A stretch of DNA of 64,000 bases from Trema orientale (Eukaryota > Streptophyta > Magnoliopsida > Rosales > Cannabaceae): positions 98,432 through 162,431 of the forward strand of contig JXTC01000532.1 in the NCBI GenBank assembly GCA_002914845.1, written 5' to 3'. Within the stretch, counting starts at the first letter, position 1. The number at the start of each line of letters is the position of its first letter. Positions 48,060-61,574 of the stretch are shown here, one piece after another. Made by a program: the position numbers and the translations under genes. The notes below the pieces were generated by a model. The model worked only from the letters and a program-made list of their open reading frames with translations, ran no database searches and was not told the origin of the DNA.

Positions 48060-50660
48060 TGATATTGTAAAAACAAATATATATAGATGAACAAATAAAC
48101 CTTAACCTCTAATAATTTCCATTATCTCTCTCTTTTTTTTTTCCCCTTTTTTTTTTTGTGTCCCAAAATTTAAAATAAAAAATAATAATCCAAAACCTCG
48201 TGGGAAAAGTTTTGTCCTGCTTTTTACCGTCCGATGGTGGGAGAAGTTTGATCCGACGGTCAATAAAAGCGGGGGTAATTTGGTAAATTCGGGAGATTGG
48301 AGAGGATTAATGTAATAATGATAAGTAAATTAATGGTTAACTGGGGAAGGATTTAGGAGAAGCCGTTGATCTTGTTTCCTTCCTGAATTCTGAGTCTGTC
48401 TCTGTCCCCGCGAGAATTTTATGTTTCCAATTATAGCCTTGACTTGCTGCGCATACAGGAGGAAAATATCAGAGGGTATTGTTGTCATTTTAACGATGAT
48501 TAGCCTACGTGTTTTTTCCGGCAGAGGTGGTTCCTACACGCGCCATTTGACCCGGTCAATACGTCCGTTATCCATGTATTTCCTCTTTTGCTGCCTTCCC
48601 ATATTATGTAGGCTTTTTTTTTTGGAGGGGAATTATGTGAGCAATTTTAGCTCGTGAAAAATCTAAAGATTCTTTTTTTGAAAGGCTAAAGAACTAATTT
48701 TTATTTCTTTTATATGAATTTAAGTTATCATTTTATGCTCACTGAGGTAGGAGGGATTGAGTACTAAGTCGGGAGTTTGACTTCCATGTACATGGGTTAT
48801 TTTTCTTTTTAAATAAGAAAAAGCCATTAATTAAACTGTATTTAAAAAAAATTACTATTTTATTACTTCAAAAGAAAAGGTTAACATTTTAAACAAAAAA
48901 TGTGGACTTTAACTATGTTTTAAGTTTTGAAATATTTTAGTGAACTTCACTTAGTAAACAATGAAACAATAATGTGAAAAAAAAAAATGTCTAACACTCC
49001 TCCAAAAATTAATAACTCGTGTCTCTTTTTTAAAAATAATTACCAGAATCCAAAAGCTACTTTATCTTTCTATTAGGCCATAACTCAAAAAGAAATTTAT
49101 TTTTCACCATTTCAGAAAGTCACTTTGGATTAAAAATTAGAGATGGGGACTCTTTTCTTTTGGTATGGGTTGAAGCAGGTAAGAATATCTTATTGGCTGA
49201 GGTAATGGCCCTTTTCGAGAGCTTACCACTAATTTTCATGGTTGTACTAAATCAGTACAACGGACAATTCTAGTTAAAAATCTTTACAATATGACACGTA
49301 CTAGCACTCGTTTTTATTTTTTATTTTTATCAACTAATGTGAAAATTTACTTGTTACTTTATTGTTGTTACTTCTACTATAATAAATTATAACAATATCA
49401 ATTTTTGATTAGATGACCTTTTTACTTAGTACAATTTAATTAAACGATTTAATTAAGTAATGACAAATCCAATACATAATAAATAAAATTTACAGTTGGT
49501 ATACGTAGTACTATAATTTTTTTTATTTTAAAAAAAGGCCATTTATTATGGATTTCTGTATGTAATTTTCATTAGACTAGATTGTAAACAAACATTTTAA
49601 TAACTACAGATAGTGCAAGCAAAATATTGAATTCTTAACTTTCCATCCACACATATTATATTGACCTTTCTAATTTGTTTTTTAGCAAACACTTTCTTAC
49701 GTCATTTTCATACTTTATTAGAAACCCCCTCAACTTCTTTTATTTTATTTTTTTTTTGTTGGGAAAAACTTCAACTTTTATTTGACTTGCACTCTAATTC
49801 TCATGTTTGTAAAATAATAATAACAATGTACATATGGAATTCAAATTTGTTTAATTTTGGTGACGTAAATCATGTCTAACATGTGTTCATGCCACATCAT
49901 TTGAGATTTTGAGCTATTTTATGGTTTATAGATGTTTTATCCTTATTTAGATCTTTTAAAAGTCATGGCATGAAAACATTGATCACCTACGATTCAGATA
50001 CCAAGATTGAACCGATGATTTGAATTCATACACGCATATATGATACTTAAGTATGGTTATTATTAATGTTATGATGTCAATGACTTTTGATTTTGTAATT
50101 ATCGTATAAGGTTAGACAGGTACTGTTGCGTTGTAAGTCTGCAACTATGTTATGAGCATAAACAATCGCCATTAAAATAAATAAATAAGTTTATATTTGG
50201 TCAATTATAAGTTAATATGGTTTAAGATAATTAATTATCAAAATAAAAATATTGTGTTCTCATAATATAAAAAGATGTTTCACATACGTATATTTATTTT
50301 CTTATTTTCATTATAACATGTATTAATATAAAGAAGGATTAAATAATTGATTAAGAAAAGACTTCAAGATAGTATTTCAAAAGATAACATTTATGTGTAT
50401 TATAATTTGTCATTAATATATATATATATATATATTGAAGTTATAAGAGAAGGCGTAAATTGGAATAAAACTTATCACTAAGGAAATTTTAGAATATTTT
50501 TATAATGACATCAAAATCGGGATTTTAGAAGCAACCATTGCACTCTCAAATTATGCTGTAAAAGACACTTAAAATTAGCTAGCCAAAGCAAGTTTTATCG
50601 AGCACCGTAGTGATCCATCCATCTAATTTTTACACTTTAAAAACAATCTCAAATGGACCT
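48060..50660. other. Intergenic region
   Basis: No coding sequence recognised. A B-box-like word (GGGAGTTTGACTTCC) occurs near 48768 without a full SINE structure, and an (AT)n run lies at about 50416-50435. Confidence 0.45.
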
Positions 50661-50664
50661 TAAA

Positions 50665-50930
50665 TAGTCTTAGGGGCTTATAGAAATTTGACCAAATTTT
50701 GGGCCTAATTTCAGTAAATGTCCCTTTGTCAAATATTATAGCAAAATATCCGGTATATATGTTTATATACCAAGTGTATAAAATTATATACCCAGTGCAT
50801 TTCAGTACAGTAACTAAAATTGGTAGATATGTGTATCTACCAAGTGTAAACATTTAGCTATAAAATTTTAAAAGTGAACATCTACTTAATCAAATTTAAA
50901 ATCTTGATCATCCACCTAAATTTCTCATAA
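50665..50930. repeat. Dispersed repeat family D, copy 3 (inverted)
   Basis: The complement of this stretch follows 16900-17150 over most of its length, including the AAATGTCC, CTTGGTATATAAACATATAT and AAATTTGATTAAGTAGATGT words. Confidence 0.65.
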
Positions 50931-50934
50931 TCTT

Positions 50935-53900
50935 AAGAGTGACATAATATGTTTTTAAGAAACATTATTTCTCGTCTTTTTTTTTTTAAATAGCATATAA
51001 CATTTCTTCATTTAAAAAACATTAATTGCATTTTTTCAAAAATAACATTAATTGCATTTTTATACATTATAATTTGATTATTTGTTATTATCAAAATTAA
51101 TGTCATTCAGATTTAAAATTTGTGATAAATTTATACCATCTTAAGATCTTTTGACCACTAAGAATACAAAAATACCTTGTTAATTTGAATAGATATTTAA
51201 ATTTTTTTAATATTCATTTAGTTATTAATTTTAATTTATATTTAAATTTGAATTATATTTTAAATATATATGTATACAGTTTGAAATGCTATTTTAGTGG
51301 ATTCAATAGTCAAATATAATTGTAAGGTATAAACATGTAATTAGAAAAAAAAAAGCAAATACAATAGTTGAGGACATATGAGGCTATAAATGTTTTCAAA
51401 TTATTACTATCTTTATTGTTAGATTAATGAAGACATATGAGATTATATAAATGAAGAGTAGCTAGCTGTAGTGGCAATTCTAGAGGATTTATTTAGTTCA
51501 CATAGCATTTTCCAACAGGTTTTTTAAAAGAAAACAGCTATGAAACTTAAAATTTCTTTTTTTTTTTTTTTTTAAGAGCTGCTATCCATGAAAGAAACCA
51601 AGAAATGAATGATATAGTTGTTAAATATAAGAATAAATAAAATATAAATATCAAATTAAGAATAAAATCCAATTATCTAAATGCTATTATATATACAGAA
51701 TATATTTGAAAGGAATGACAAATTTTCTAATTTTGGGGAGATAAAAGGTTAACTATTGGTGAATATTTTATTTTAGTAAATTTATACTCATAAAAATAAA
51801 CTTAATAATTTTATTTTTTTAAAAGATTGTACGAAAATCTTAAAGCTTGGGTTACATTATGAATCCTATCAAACGTCCAATTTTGCATATTAACTAACAT
51901 AGTTTTCTATTTTTCATTTTATTTAGAGACAAAACGACTATTGACTGTGAATTTTTAATTGATCATATAAAGAATTATAAAGTACAAACATTTTGTGGAA
52001 CCTCCACCCCCATTATCCACAACTGCCAAAGTGTAATATCCTCTTGGTTAAGGTTTTGGCAAACATACTGTCAATCGATACTTCGCAATATTGCATGTGT
52101 GCAAGTACCCATTTGTACTTAGTGCCCACTGCCAAATGGCATCATACAAATTATTCCCCAAAGACATTTTATACAATAAAGTTATTTATTATGGTATTAT
52201 TCAAAGAATTCCTTTTCAAGAATCACCAAAAGCCAGAAATATTCTCACATTTTTTTTTTCTTTTTCATCTATGCTGTTGCCATGTGTCTTTGTTAATCAA
52301 TACTAACATATGTATATGATATCATAGGTGAATTCTATTATTTTAAGAATATTGACGGATGCCTCCTTAGGAATCCCCACTACTTGATTTTGACTATATT
52401 TGTTGCGAAATTTACCACAATACAACCATTTGGACTGCCTTAAAAATAAATAAATAAATAAATAAGGAATCTCAACCCTTTGGACGAACCGAAAAGATTT
52501 ATAATATATTAATTTTTTGAAATCCAAAACATTTATAATACCTAATAAAACTAGTGAATTAATTATTTTTTAATAGCATAACAGGTCCATGGTTGGTATG
52601 ACTTGGTGTTGGTATTACTAGTTATGAACATATGAAGGTTGTAATTGGGGATATTGAGGAACTTAATTATATTGTATAATATTATGTCCTATGTGCTGTT
52701 GTTCTATGCTTGGTCCTTATTTATCTATTTGTTTATCTTGTATGCACAGCACTGAATTGTCTCATATACATATGATTATATATATGAGGCAAGTCAATTA
52801 GATAACTATAATGTATAAAGGTCCATTCTGTACCAGAACTGCATCGAATTGTAGGCAAATATTCCTTCATCACGTGTCGTTTCACTTAGGTCTTAGAGTG
52901 ATATTGACGTGGATCATGCAATTCGATGAGAATATTTTACCAGCCATTTGGTTCAATCCTTATAACAATGAGATCAACTGTCTCAGTTTTTCTTGTCTGG
53001 CTGTCTCACTTATTTAAAACCACCACATCATTTTATTTGTAATAGTTTAATCATTTAATAACTCTTCTACAAAATAATTTCATTATTTTAGGATGATTTG
53101 ACACTTTTTAATTATTGAGATATGGAAAAGATAACAAAAAGCGAGATAACCGATCATATTCCTTCATTATGTACACCTCGCTAGCTTATTTTCTGCTTGT
53201 TTCTCGGGAAATAGAAAACTAGTGTGCCTTAAAATGAAAATTTTCATACTGCCAATTGGATGAAGAAAAACAGAAAAAAAATGCTAAGAGTGAGCTAGCT
53301 ATGGTGTTAAGTATGAGTCTATGACACAATTAAATTTAGGGTTAATTAGAATATGAATAGACAGATAAATTTGAAAATAATTGGTTAAATGTTGGAATTA
53401 ATACTTGAATAATGATTACTATAGGTTTAGTTTGTTGTTATAAGAGAACACAATAATAACCATTTTGACAAAATTATCCATAATTTGATTTTTACAGTAA
53501 TAACATATTAAAGTTTTTTGGGAAACATATTAAAATATATTTGAAGTGCTTCTCTTGCCAAGTCACACATGATATGATTATATAGAATCTCATATATTTG
53601 AAAAACAAACCACATGTAGTGCAAATTTACTCCTTTATATATTGTACTATTTTTTCAGGAAATAGTGGTTAGGTAGCAAATGATAATGTTATATATATTT
53701 TGGGAAGTTAATTAGGATAAAACACCACATGATATGATTAGACATATAATTGATTAAAAAAACTATTCATCAATTAATTTCAACTTTGGAATAAAATGAC
53801 TATGATCTTAATGCGCCCTTCAGAAGTTGAGGATTCCTACGTTTTGTTGTATTAGCTATTCCATATACGAAAAAGTTATTTCCTATTTCGCACAATCAAA

Positions 53901-55100
53901 ACATAAGAATAGTCCTTTTATAAGAATTTTCATTCTATTCCCAATACTCATTGCATCAAATTAAACACATCTTTTACTAATTTTACATGCTAGAGTTATC
54001 ATTCTTTAAGTCGACGAAAAAATTTACTGCAATTAAATTTCATAATATTTATCCATTAAATAATAACAACTTAGACATTAGTTAGAACAAAAGTTAAAAC
54101 TCCTAGCAATATTACTCCTAAAATAATAAATGTGTAGCTTCCAACTTGGTAGTGGACTACGTCAAATGGACTCATAATGGTAAACCTCGACTAATTCTAA
54201 GGCAGGGGGGAGAACCCCTACGGCACGTCAGCATGTTGGTTCTGACTTGGAAAATTGGCCCCGCCAAAAAAAAAAAAAAAAAAGAATCTGGAAAGGCAAG
54301 GACTGAAATAACAAGGTGTGGGCTATTTTGAGAGTATTTTGTCCATTACATTGATGGCAATATTTAAGTTAGTGGGTTTTGTCGGGTTCGTAAGCAATTT
54401 CCTAGAAAGTTCGGTTTGGGCATATGGGACTCAAAAAGAGGAAGCCTTGATCGTATAAGAGTATGCTATGGTACAATGTTATTATTTCTAGCATTGCTGT
54501 TTTTGTAACTTCTTGCAAGTGGATAAGTATTCTATTCTTTAATTTCATTCATTTTCGTAGGGAAAAGGTTCATTTTTATTGTGTATTTCTGATATAATAT
54601 GACATGTAGCATGTTCATATTTCGTAAATTCTTTTATTATGGTTTTTTCTTTTGGATTCAAACTCTTTTATCATGGTTCGTCCGATATTTCTTTTTTTAT
54701 TTTTATTTTTGCCCTTTCAAGAATGTGAAAAAGTACTTACATCATATATAAAAAAAAGGACTGTAATTTGTATAGGCAAAAATTAAGATCATCAATGACC
54801 ATTGGACTCTTGGTTAAAAAGGACAGATGTGATGTTAAAAGGATGATATCTCAAACATCTTTAAAAATGAGTTGACCTTGTGATTAATAGATTTTCTTCT
54901 TGAAAAATGCCTCTAACTCGATGGTATTAAACTTCACGATGCATCACTTCATCCCGGACGTTAATACTTTCTTTTGGTGTCAAATTAATGATCCAATAAG
55001 TATTACACATTAATCATATAAATTGCATATTACTATCATAGTTACTTTTTTAATATGATTAATTGTAGTTAAGGATATTACTTGAGATACTAATTTTTGT
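50935..55100. other. Intergenic region, very AT-rich
   Basis: About 4 kb with no recognised gene, RNA or clear repeat structure. Short open frames lack any coding character. Confidence 0.45.
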
Positions 55101-56420
55101 ATCAAATTTTTAATACCAATACATGTGGTGTTAGACCAAAATTAGCTAACCCAAGAAAAGGGATTGGATTGAGTTTTAAAAACTTTTGCAAACTTTTAAA
55201 GATGAATAAGTGAATTATGCAAGTAATAACCATATCAAGTAAAAATAGATATATAACAAGCACAAACTTTAGGTAAATAAATTTAAAGAGATAGGGATAA
55301 AGAAATGCAAACACTATTTTTACGAGGTTTAACAAATACGACGGTTTGTCTACATTCCCAGCTCTTGGCAATCCGCTTCGAGCTATCCACTATCGGATCA
55401 AGAGAATGGGCTTGACCGACCCTTGTACACAACGAGTGATTTCTCCTTTGGTACACTCACGCCTTTACAATAGCTTTGAATCCGGCTCTATCATGCCTAA
55501 CTCGGATTGTTTAGACTCTGATGCCAATCTCACTTAAACTGGGTTGTTTATGAATCCAGTGTCAACCTCATCTCATAATTACAATTTAGTTTTTGTCGAA
55601 TCACTCAACTAGAATCTCTCTCTAATGATAATACTTGATACAAGGTAAACTTAGAGAGAATAAATATGAACACAAGATATGATCTAGTTTGGCTCAAGTG
55701 ATTTTCGTAAAAAAATGAATTTGAAAGTCTGAATCATAAAAATTTATTTGTTCAACTTGAATATATGATATGAGTAATGTAAGGATGTTTAAAAGTTGTT
55801 TCAAGTCTTAGAAAAGCTTCTATTTATAGACTTGAATGAAAGCTAGTCATTTTAGATCGTTTGACAGACATTCTGTCATTTTCGGTAGACCAAAAATATG
55901 GTTCTAATGGTCGAATTCGAAAATCTGTAAAAAAATCGGCAGAGAATCGATAGACCGAAAACTAGAATTCGGTCTGTCGAAAATACCAGAGAGCAAGTTT
56001 TGATTTTATTTCAAGTCTTTTTTTATTCTTTTCAAAATTATGACTTCTTAAAATTGATTTATATAAAATATGGATATTATAGAAATTCATAAATTAATTT
56101 AAAATCTTGTGTAAAATAAATTTCAAACTTTAAATAAAGATAAACTAGATTGATTGCTTTGGTTTGAAATTTTCTTATTTTTATAAAAATTTGAGCCATT
56201 AAGATCATATTATATGTAAACAAGTATTTAAATACAAGAACTAAGTAATTAACCTTTGTTAGTCTAAGTCTTATATTCTTGATATTTGTCTTCAAGTTCT
56301 TTTTTATAATCCATCTTGAATGTCTTGTGATTCTTTCAATTTAGATTGTTACATACTCAAATAGATTATTAGATCTTAGTAATATATTTGTTAACTTCAA
56401 AACAAGAGTACAAGATTGAT
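55100..56420. mobile_element. LTR-like block (possible solo LTR of a copia-type element)
   Basis: The order of features resembles plant copia LTRs: a TTTACGAGGTTTAACAAA stretch, a more GC-rich segment with GGCTTGACCGACCC, a CTATTTATAGAC TATA-like motif near 55831, and CGGTCTGTCGAAAAT / TCGATAGACCGAAAA words in both orientations. TGTGGTGTTAG at 55124 and AAAACA near 56403 are possible ends, but the flanking 5-mers do not match, so the borders are not proven. Confidence 0.4.
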
Positions 56421-56433
56421 GATACAAAGCATG

Positions 56434-56556
56434 AGTCAATACGTGGCATGTGATTTGTCACAGCTCAATTGGTAATAATGTTTAATCTATTTGTGGTAAA
56501 TTTTAACATACCAATTAGATGGTAACAACTTATATGCCACATGTGTTGGTACAAAA
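56434..56556. repeat. Small fold-back element, about 120 bp
   Basis: The arms ACGTGGCATGTGATTTGTCAC and the complement of ...CAACTTATATGCCACATGTG pair imperfectly and continue inward through CAATTGGTA / TACCAATT. Confidence 0.55.
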
Positions 56557-56559
56557 ATT

Positions 56560-58740
56560 AGGATATGCAGTATTATCCTTGTAGTCAGTATGTACGACAC
56601 ACGCGGTTTAAACCAACAGATAACAACCGTAAAATAAATCTTAAAATATACAATTTAAACATAACAAGGAAACGTAGACACATTAGAAAACATCGATCAA
56701 CTACATGAAATCTACTTCAGAGACTTGAGAGATATCGAAAAATTAAGACACTCAAAATAAATTATTGATTTGTTAGTCGTTATTTCTGTCCTCGTATATT
56801 TGAATTGTTATGAATTTTCAAATTTATTAGGTGTAATCACACTGTACACCCCATTTATACTCAAAAGCTTTTTGGCTCGTAATTAATTTGACATGGATTA
56901 AAATATTTGTTTTGTTTACTAAGGATTTTATTGGTTTGCAAGAGAAGGGTCAACAAACTGGATTAAGTTTGTTCATCAAAATTATAGGCACCCAAACCGA
57001 AGACTTTCAATTTTAGGGAAGTCTTCCCCAATGACCCTTCAAGGAGATTAAACTCTCTTTTGCTTGTTGTGCCACGTGAAGGCCCTTACTACCCACCAAA
57101 TTGGAAGGGCTTCTTTGTCTTCTTCCCCATTTTCCTGCCTATTTTTATTATTTTATCTTATTTATTTTCTTTTGTGGCCTTTATCCCGTGTATGTGTATA
57201 TATACATATAAATGCGAAGGTTTTGGCGGTAAAAAAAATATTATAGTAGTATTATTAGAATCAGACCGTATGTGAAATATTGTGAATATGATAAATTCTA
57301 TATATATATATTTGGAAATCTAGCATACTAATACTTCCCTATTAGTTTTCATGAACTGTTTTTAGTTAAAATGAGTTCCACTGAAAAAAAAAAAGAAAAG
57401 AAAAGAAAAGGGGTATTTCACAGTGATAAACACTATTTAATGATTTATAATTATAAATTTTAGTGCAAAGACTAAACGTTATTTTTTTTCCCAATTTTCC
57501 TATGGTTCCCCTTTTTAGCAAATTTTTTTAGAGTAACAAAAAACAGTAAAAGGACTTTTCCGCCGGCTTTATTACACTAATATAAATGGCTCCAAAGTTT
57601 ATGATACCAAAGTTAAATGATAAACAATTCATTAAAAAAAGTTAAAATGATATTGTAACTAGTGACATGCTAGTTTCTTTTTAATCAATAAAACAATTAT
57701 TTCATTTAAAAAGTTGAAATAATAATTAATTGTTTGGACAAAATATGTAAGAAAACAGCCGCTCTTATCTCGTACTATATATTGATTATAAGCACAAAAG
57801 CATTGAAACAAGGCCAGCGGTTGCCTAGAGGCTAGAGGATAACGTCTAGTCTATGGCGCGGGGCTTCATGTCCTCAACTTTCGGCTTTGCTTTGGTTTTT
57901 CTGTTTGTGTTGTGTATCACAAAGCATAGCCTACATAACATGTCAAAATACCACAAAAGTGCATTTTTTTTAGGACAGCCACGGCCACTCTGTTTTGTAT
58001 TAATTCATAACACTTTTAATTAAACTATAATATATATATTTATATATATAAATCTGGGACAATAAAAAGGAACCTCCAAAAATAATTTATATAAATAAAA
58101 AGGTCCACCAATTTAAAACTAGCTGAAGGCCACATATAAGCTCTCTTTCTCTCTCCTCTGTTTCTTTTTGTGTGTGTGTGTGTGTGGTTGGCCATATAAA
58201 TTAAAGGCCATTTTGTAATTCCAATTCTGATGTCAAGTTTGGGCTCCCGTTATTTATGGTTTAAAGCTAGTCAGCCCTCAATTGTATAAGGTGAACTTTA
58301 GTAAACTACCCGTTTTTTTCTTTTAAAATTATATTTCACCAATAATCGGTTTTTCCTTTCAATGATTTCATACTTGCCTTTATGTATATATTTCATTTAT
58401 GAAATACATGTGGTATATATGTATAGTATAATTATAACTAAAATGTAGACCAGATGTATCATTCAATGTATAAAATTCCTATAATTTCTTTTCTCAAAAA
58501 ATAGGTAGAAATCTATTAAAAATAAAAGATGGGCAAATATGCTTTAAAAAGAGATAATTATGTAGTTTTCTCTTTTTTTGAGAATGATGATGAAGATCTG
58601 CAATATCGAACATGGGCCATCATTTGCTTTAGGGCTTCCTGTTTGTTCGACATGTTTGGAAGAAGACTTGGGTTTCTAATACTTTTACCTGTAAAACAAA
58701 AAGAATTACAATGGTTATAAGTTATCAGTTTTTTCCCGAC
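56560..58740. other. Intergenic region
   Basis: No gene recognised. It includes AT-rich tracts, a (GT)n run near 58170-58186 and CT-rich sequence. Confidence 0.45.
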
Positions 58741-58744
58741 TTCA

Positions 58745-58985
58745 TTTAGAAAAATATCACTTTTTAATTTTTTTAATAAAAATACTATTTTAAAATGGTT
58801 ATAAGCTGTCAGTTTCTAAAAATTAGTCACCAGTTGCTAGTCATATACTAGTTACAAAACCTTTGATTATTACTTATCAGTGCTCGAAAATTGATTATCT
58901 GTTGCTATTTACCATTTTGAAAAATGCCATTTGTCTAAATTGTTTAAAAAAATAGTATTTTTCTAAAAAAATGATCTAGAAAAAA
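58745..58985. mobile_element. Fold-back element (MITE family B, copy 3)
   Basis: Arms at about 58745-58802 and 58912-58985 share TAGAAAAATA / TATTTTTCTA and TTTTAAAATGG / CCATTTTGAAAA. The centre has GTCACCAGTTGCTAGTCATATACTAG-type words like those in the copy at 12215-12575. Confidence 0.5.
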
Positions 58986-59631
58986 CCAAGCCCACCATAT
59001 TTTTCTAATTCTTTTCAAAAAAAGGCCTCTAAACCTAATTTTCTCAAATGACTTCTTTATGGACACATTAAGTGGGCTGAATATAAAAGTCTTAGAGAAA
59101 ATGACATGGATAGGACTAAGGGTTGCTTGAGGCTACCTCAAATAACTGAAATAGTTTCCTTAAATACTTTTTGAAAACTCCAATTTTTGAAAAAAAGAAG
59201 TCGTATTTTTCTAAATAAATTTTGAAAATAACCGTATCCTAATTAACTTTTAAAAGTGGTATTTTTTATTGACCAGGATTTTTTTTTTATAAAAAAAAAT
59301 AAGTCCATGAGGATATTTCAATTTTTTGGACTTTGGGCTTGTAGTTCTGTAAAAAGCCTTTTGAGAAAGGGCATGCAAGCACGTAAGTTACTTGGGCTGG
59401 CTATAAACCCAGGGGGCTTAGTAGAGGAATACCACTTTTTACATGAAGTATTTATAACAAATGTCCATTTTTCCGCCTTATTTTTAAAGACAGCTGTTTT
59501 TTGACCTATTGACTGAATGTCTATTTTTGATATCTTGTTTGTAAAACGGCCTTTTTTAGTAGATCAGTATGTATTTTTATATTAATTTTATATCAATTTC
59601 TGTTTATTAGTATTAGTTTATCAATTATTAT

Positions 59632-60050
59632 GGGAAAAAGTTCATAAATACCAGTTTTTAAAACTATATTTTCATAAATACCTGTTTTTTATTTTTATTT
59701 CATAAATACCCGTTTTTATACCTTTTTTTGGGAGAAATGTAGACCACTACTGTTTTACACATAAAATGTAGACCACGGTATATATTTCATGCATTAAATG
59801 TTTACCGCGGTCCACATTTCATGAATAAAATTTACACTCAAAATTGGTACACATTTTAAAATGTGTACTGTTCATATTTTACACATGAAATGTGTACCTC
59901 ATGGATAAAATTTATATTGTAAATGTGGACCACTCATATTTTTCATATGAAATGTGGACCATAAAAACGGGTACTTTTGAAAGAAGTTTTAAAAATGGGT
60001 ATTTTTGAAATAAGTTTTAAAAAACAGGTATTAAGTGTAATTTTCACTTT
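59632..60050. mobile_element. Fold-back element with internal ATGTGGACC repeats
   Basis: The left arm carries CATAAATACC three times, and the right arm carries the inverted GGGTATTTTTGAAAT form three times. Between them an AAATGTRGACCAC-type word recurs about eight times. No coding frame. It is probably a miniature element. Confidence 0.6.
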
Positions 60051-60454
60051 ATTATGTGTTAGCATATCAATCTTATATTATGTTTATTAATATGTAAGGT
60101 TTTTCTCTTCATAAATAATAAACTGACATAAATATTTAAAAAATGATTTTCCTTAAAAAAAAACTGATTTATTTTAGTCTTTTCTGATCACTCGGCTATA
60201 TTGAATTTTTTTGGATAAATTTGGCCATTTTCAATAGTATTTGAAAGATGGCCATTTCCTAGGCTTGGACTCAAAATTTGGCTATTTTGTTAAGAAGCCC
60301 TTTTACATACATAAAAAATCAATAATCTGCCAAAAAAAATAAAAATAAAAAGGTCAACACTCATAGCAGTTTTTGCCATTTTTTCTGAAAAAAGAAAAAA
60401 AAACTGCTATAAAAATATTAAGGCTCCTTTTTTAGGGAATGATACATTCGAAAG

Positions 60455-60944
60455 CAATGACGGAGCCAAAAATTTTTTTTCAGAGGGGGCAAAATCTAAT
60501 GTTAATTTTTTTTTTGGTACTCCTCCATTTTGCTCTTTACATTTTTTTTTCCTTCAAATTAACTTGTAGAGTAATATAATTTAGAGTTGGCAATCTAAAA
60601 ATGACCATTTTGAAACACACCTAGTCAATATGGACATAATTTAAAAGATATTTTAAACTGAGATCCAAAGAAAAATTATTCATCAAAGTGTGAAAAAAAT
60701 TAATTATTTAACAATAATAGAAGTAAACTTTAAAAATCATAAAATTCAATAGGGCAAATGAGGAGCATTATTCAATCTTTTTAACGAAATATGTGAGTAA
60801 ATTTCTCATTATTAAAATTTAGGGGGCAAATAAAGGATATAATTGAATATTGTTATAAATATTAGGGTAAAAATGAAAATTTTCAAAAAATTGAGGGGAG
60901 GGGAGGCATATGCCCCCCCTTGGCTCAAGCTAGCTCCGTCTTTG
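60455..60944. mobile_element. hAT-like MITE with 8-bp target duplication
   Basis: The left end CAATGACGGAGCCAAAAATT and the complement of the right end CAAAGACGGAGCTAGC match at 11 of the first 12 bases. TTCGAAAG and CTCGAAAG flank the element, an 8-mer with one mismatch. The inner G-run (AGAGGGGGC) and C-run (GCCCCCCCTTGGCTC) are typical of this widespread plant element. 490 bp with no transposase. An 8-bp duplication points to the hAT superfamily. Confidence 0.75.
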
Positions 60945-60949
60945 CTCGA

Positions 60950-61570
60950 AAGAAGCCCCAGCGTTTATACTTTGTTAACTAGTATTTTAGTGTGGTTATG
61001 TAACTACACCTTCAATTCTGAGATATAGAGTTTGAATCCCCACCCAGATTTGTAGTTGTTACACTTGGTATACTTTGATAGAAAAGTGTAAACTTTGATA
61101 GAATTACACGAATAGTGCTTACGCGAATAATCTGATTTTTTTTTTTCATTTGTGTTTACCGAAATTTACAATCAAATCTTACACTATTCCTAAGTTTTTC
61201 TAGGACTCTGCCTCTTTTTTTTTTTTTTTTCCAGACGCATGAACCTTGCATACTAAAAAAAGAAAAAGAAAAAATCTCTTTTGAATTAACTATTAATACT
61301 GGGGAATGGCTATTTCAACTGGCAGGAACCCTCTCTTCACAAAACTACCAAAGTATGATTTATTTGGAAAAGACAAATACGTGGTCACTAAATTTAATAT
61401 GTCAAAAATAAATTTTTGCAGTATTTGTAATAGTACTTGTAGCTCTATGCCAAACTTACCCTTGAAGAAATTTGAAAATTTACACTGAATCAATTAATCA
61501 TGGAAAAGAAATGAATCGATCACTGATATAAACGCATGTAAAAACTGAAGCTGAAGAATTGACTCTCTGC
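60950..61570. other. Intergenic region
   Basis: No gene recognised. A tRNA-like B-box word (GAGTTTGAATCCCC) near 61030 lacks an A box. Confidence 0.4.
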
Positions 61571-61574
61571 TTAG

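Noticed and set aside
57060..57275. Hydrophobic plus-strand frames of 60-71 codons
   Set aside because: Two overlapping frames in T-rich DNA, neither with a recognisable protein; chance membrane-like translation of T-rich sequence.
61010..61060. tRNA-like B box (GAGTTTGAATCCCC)
   Set aside because: No acceptor stem or A box, no poly(A), so neither a tRNA nor a supported SINE.
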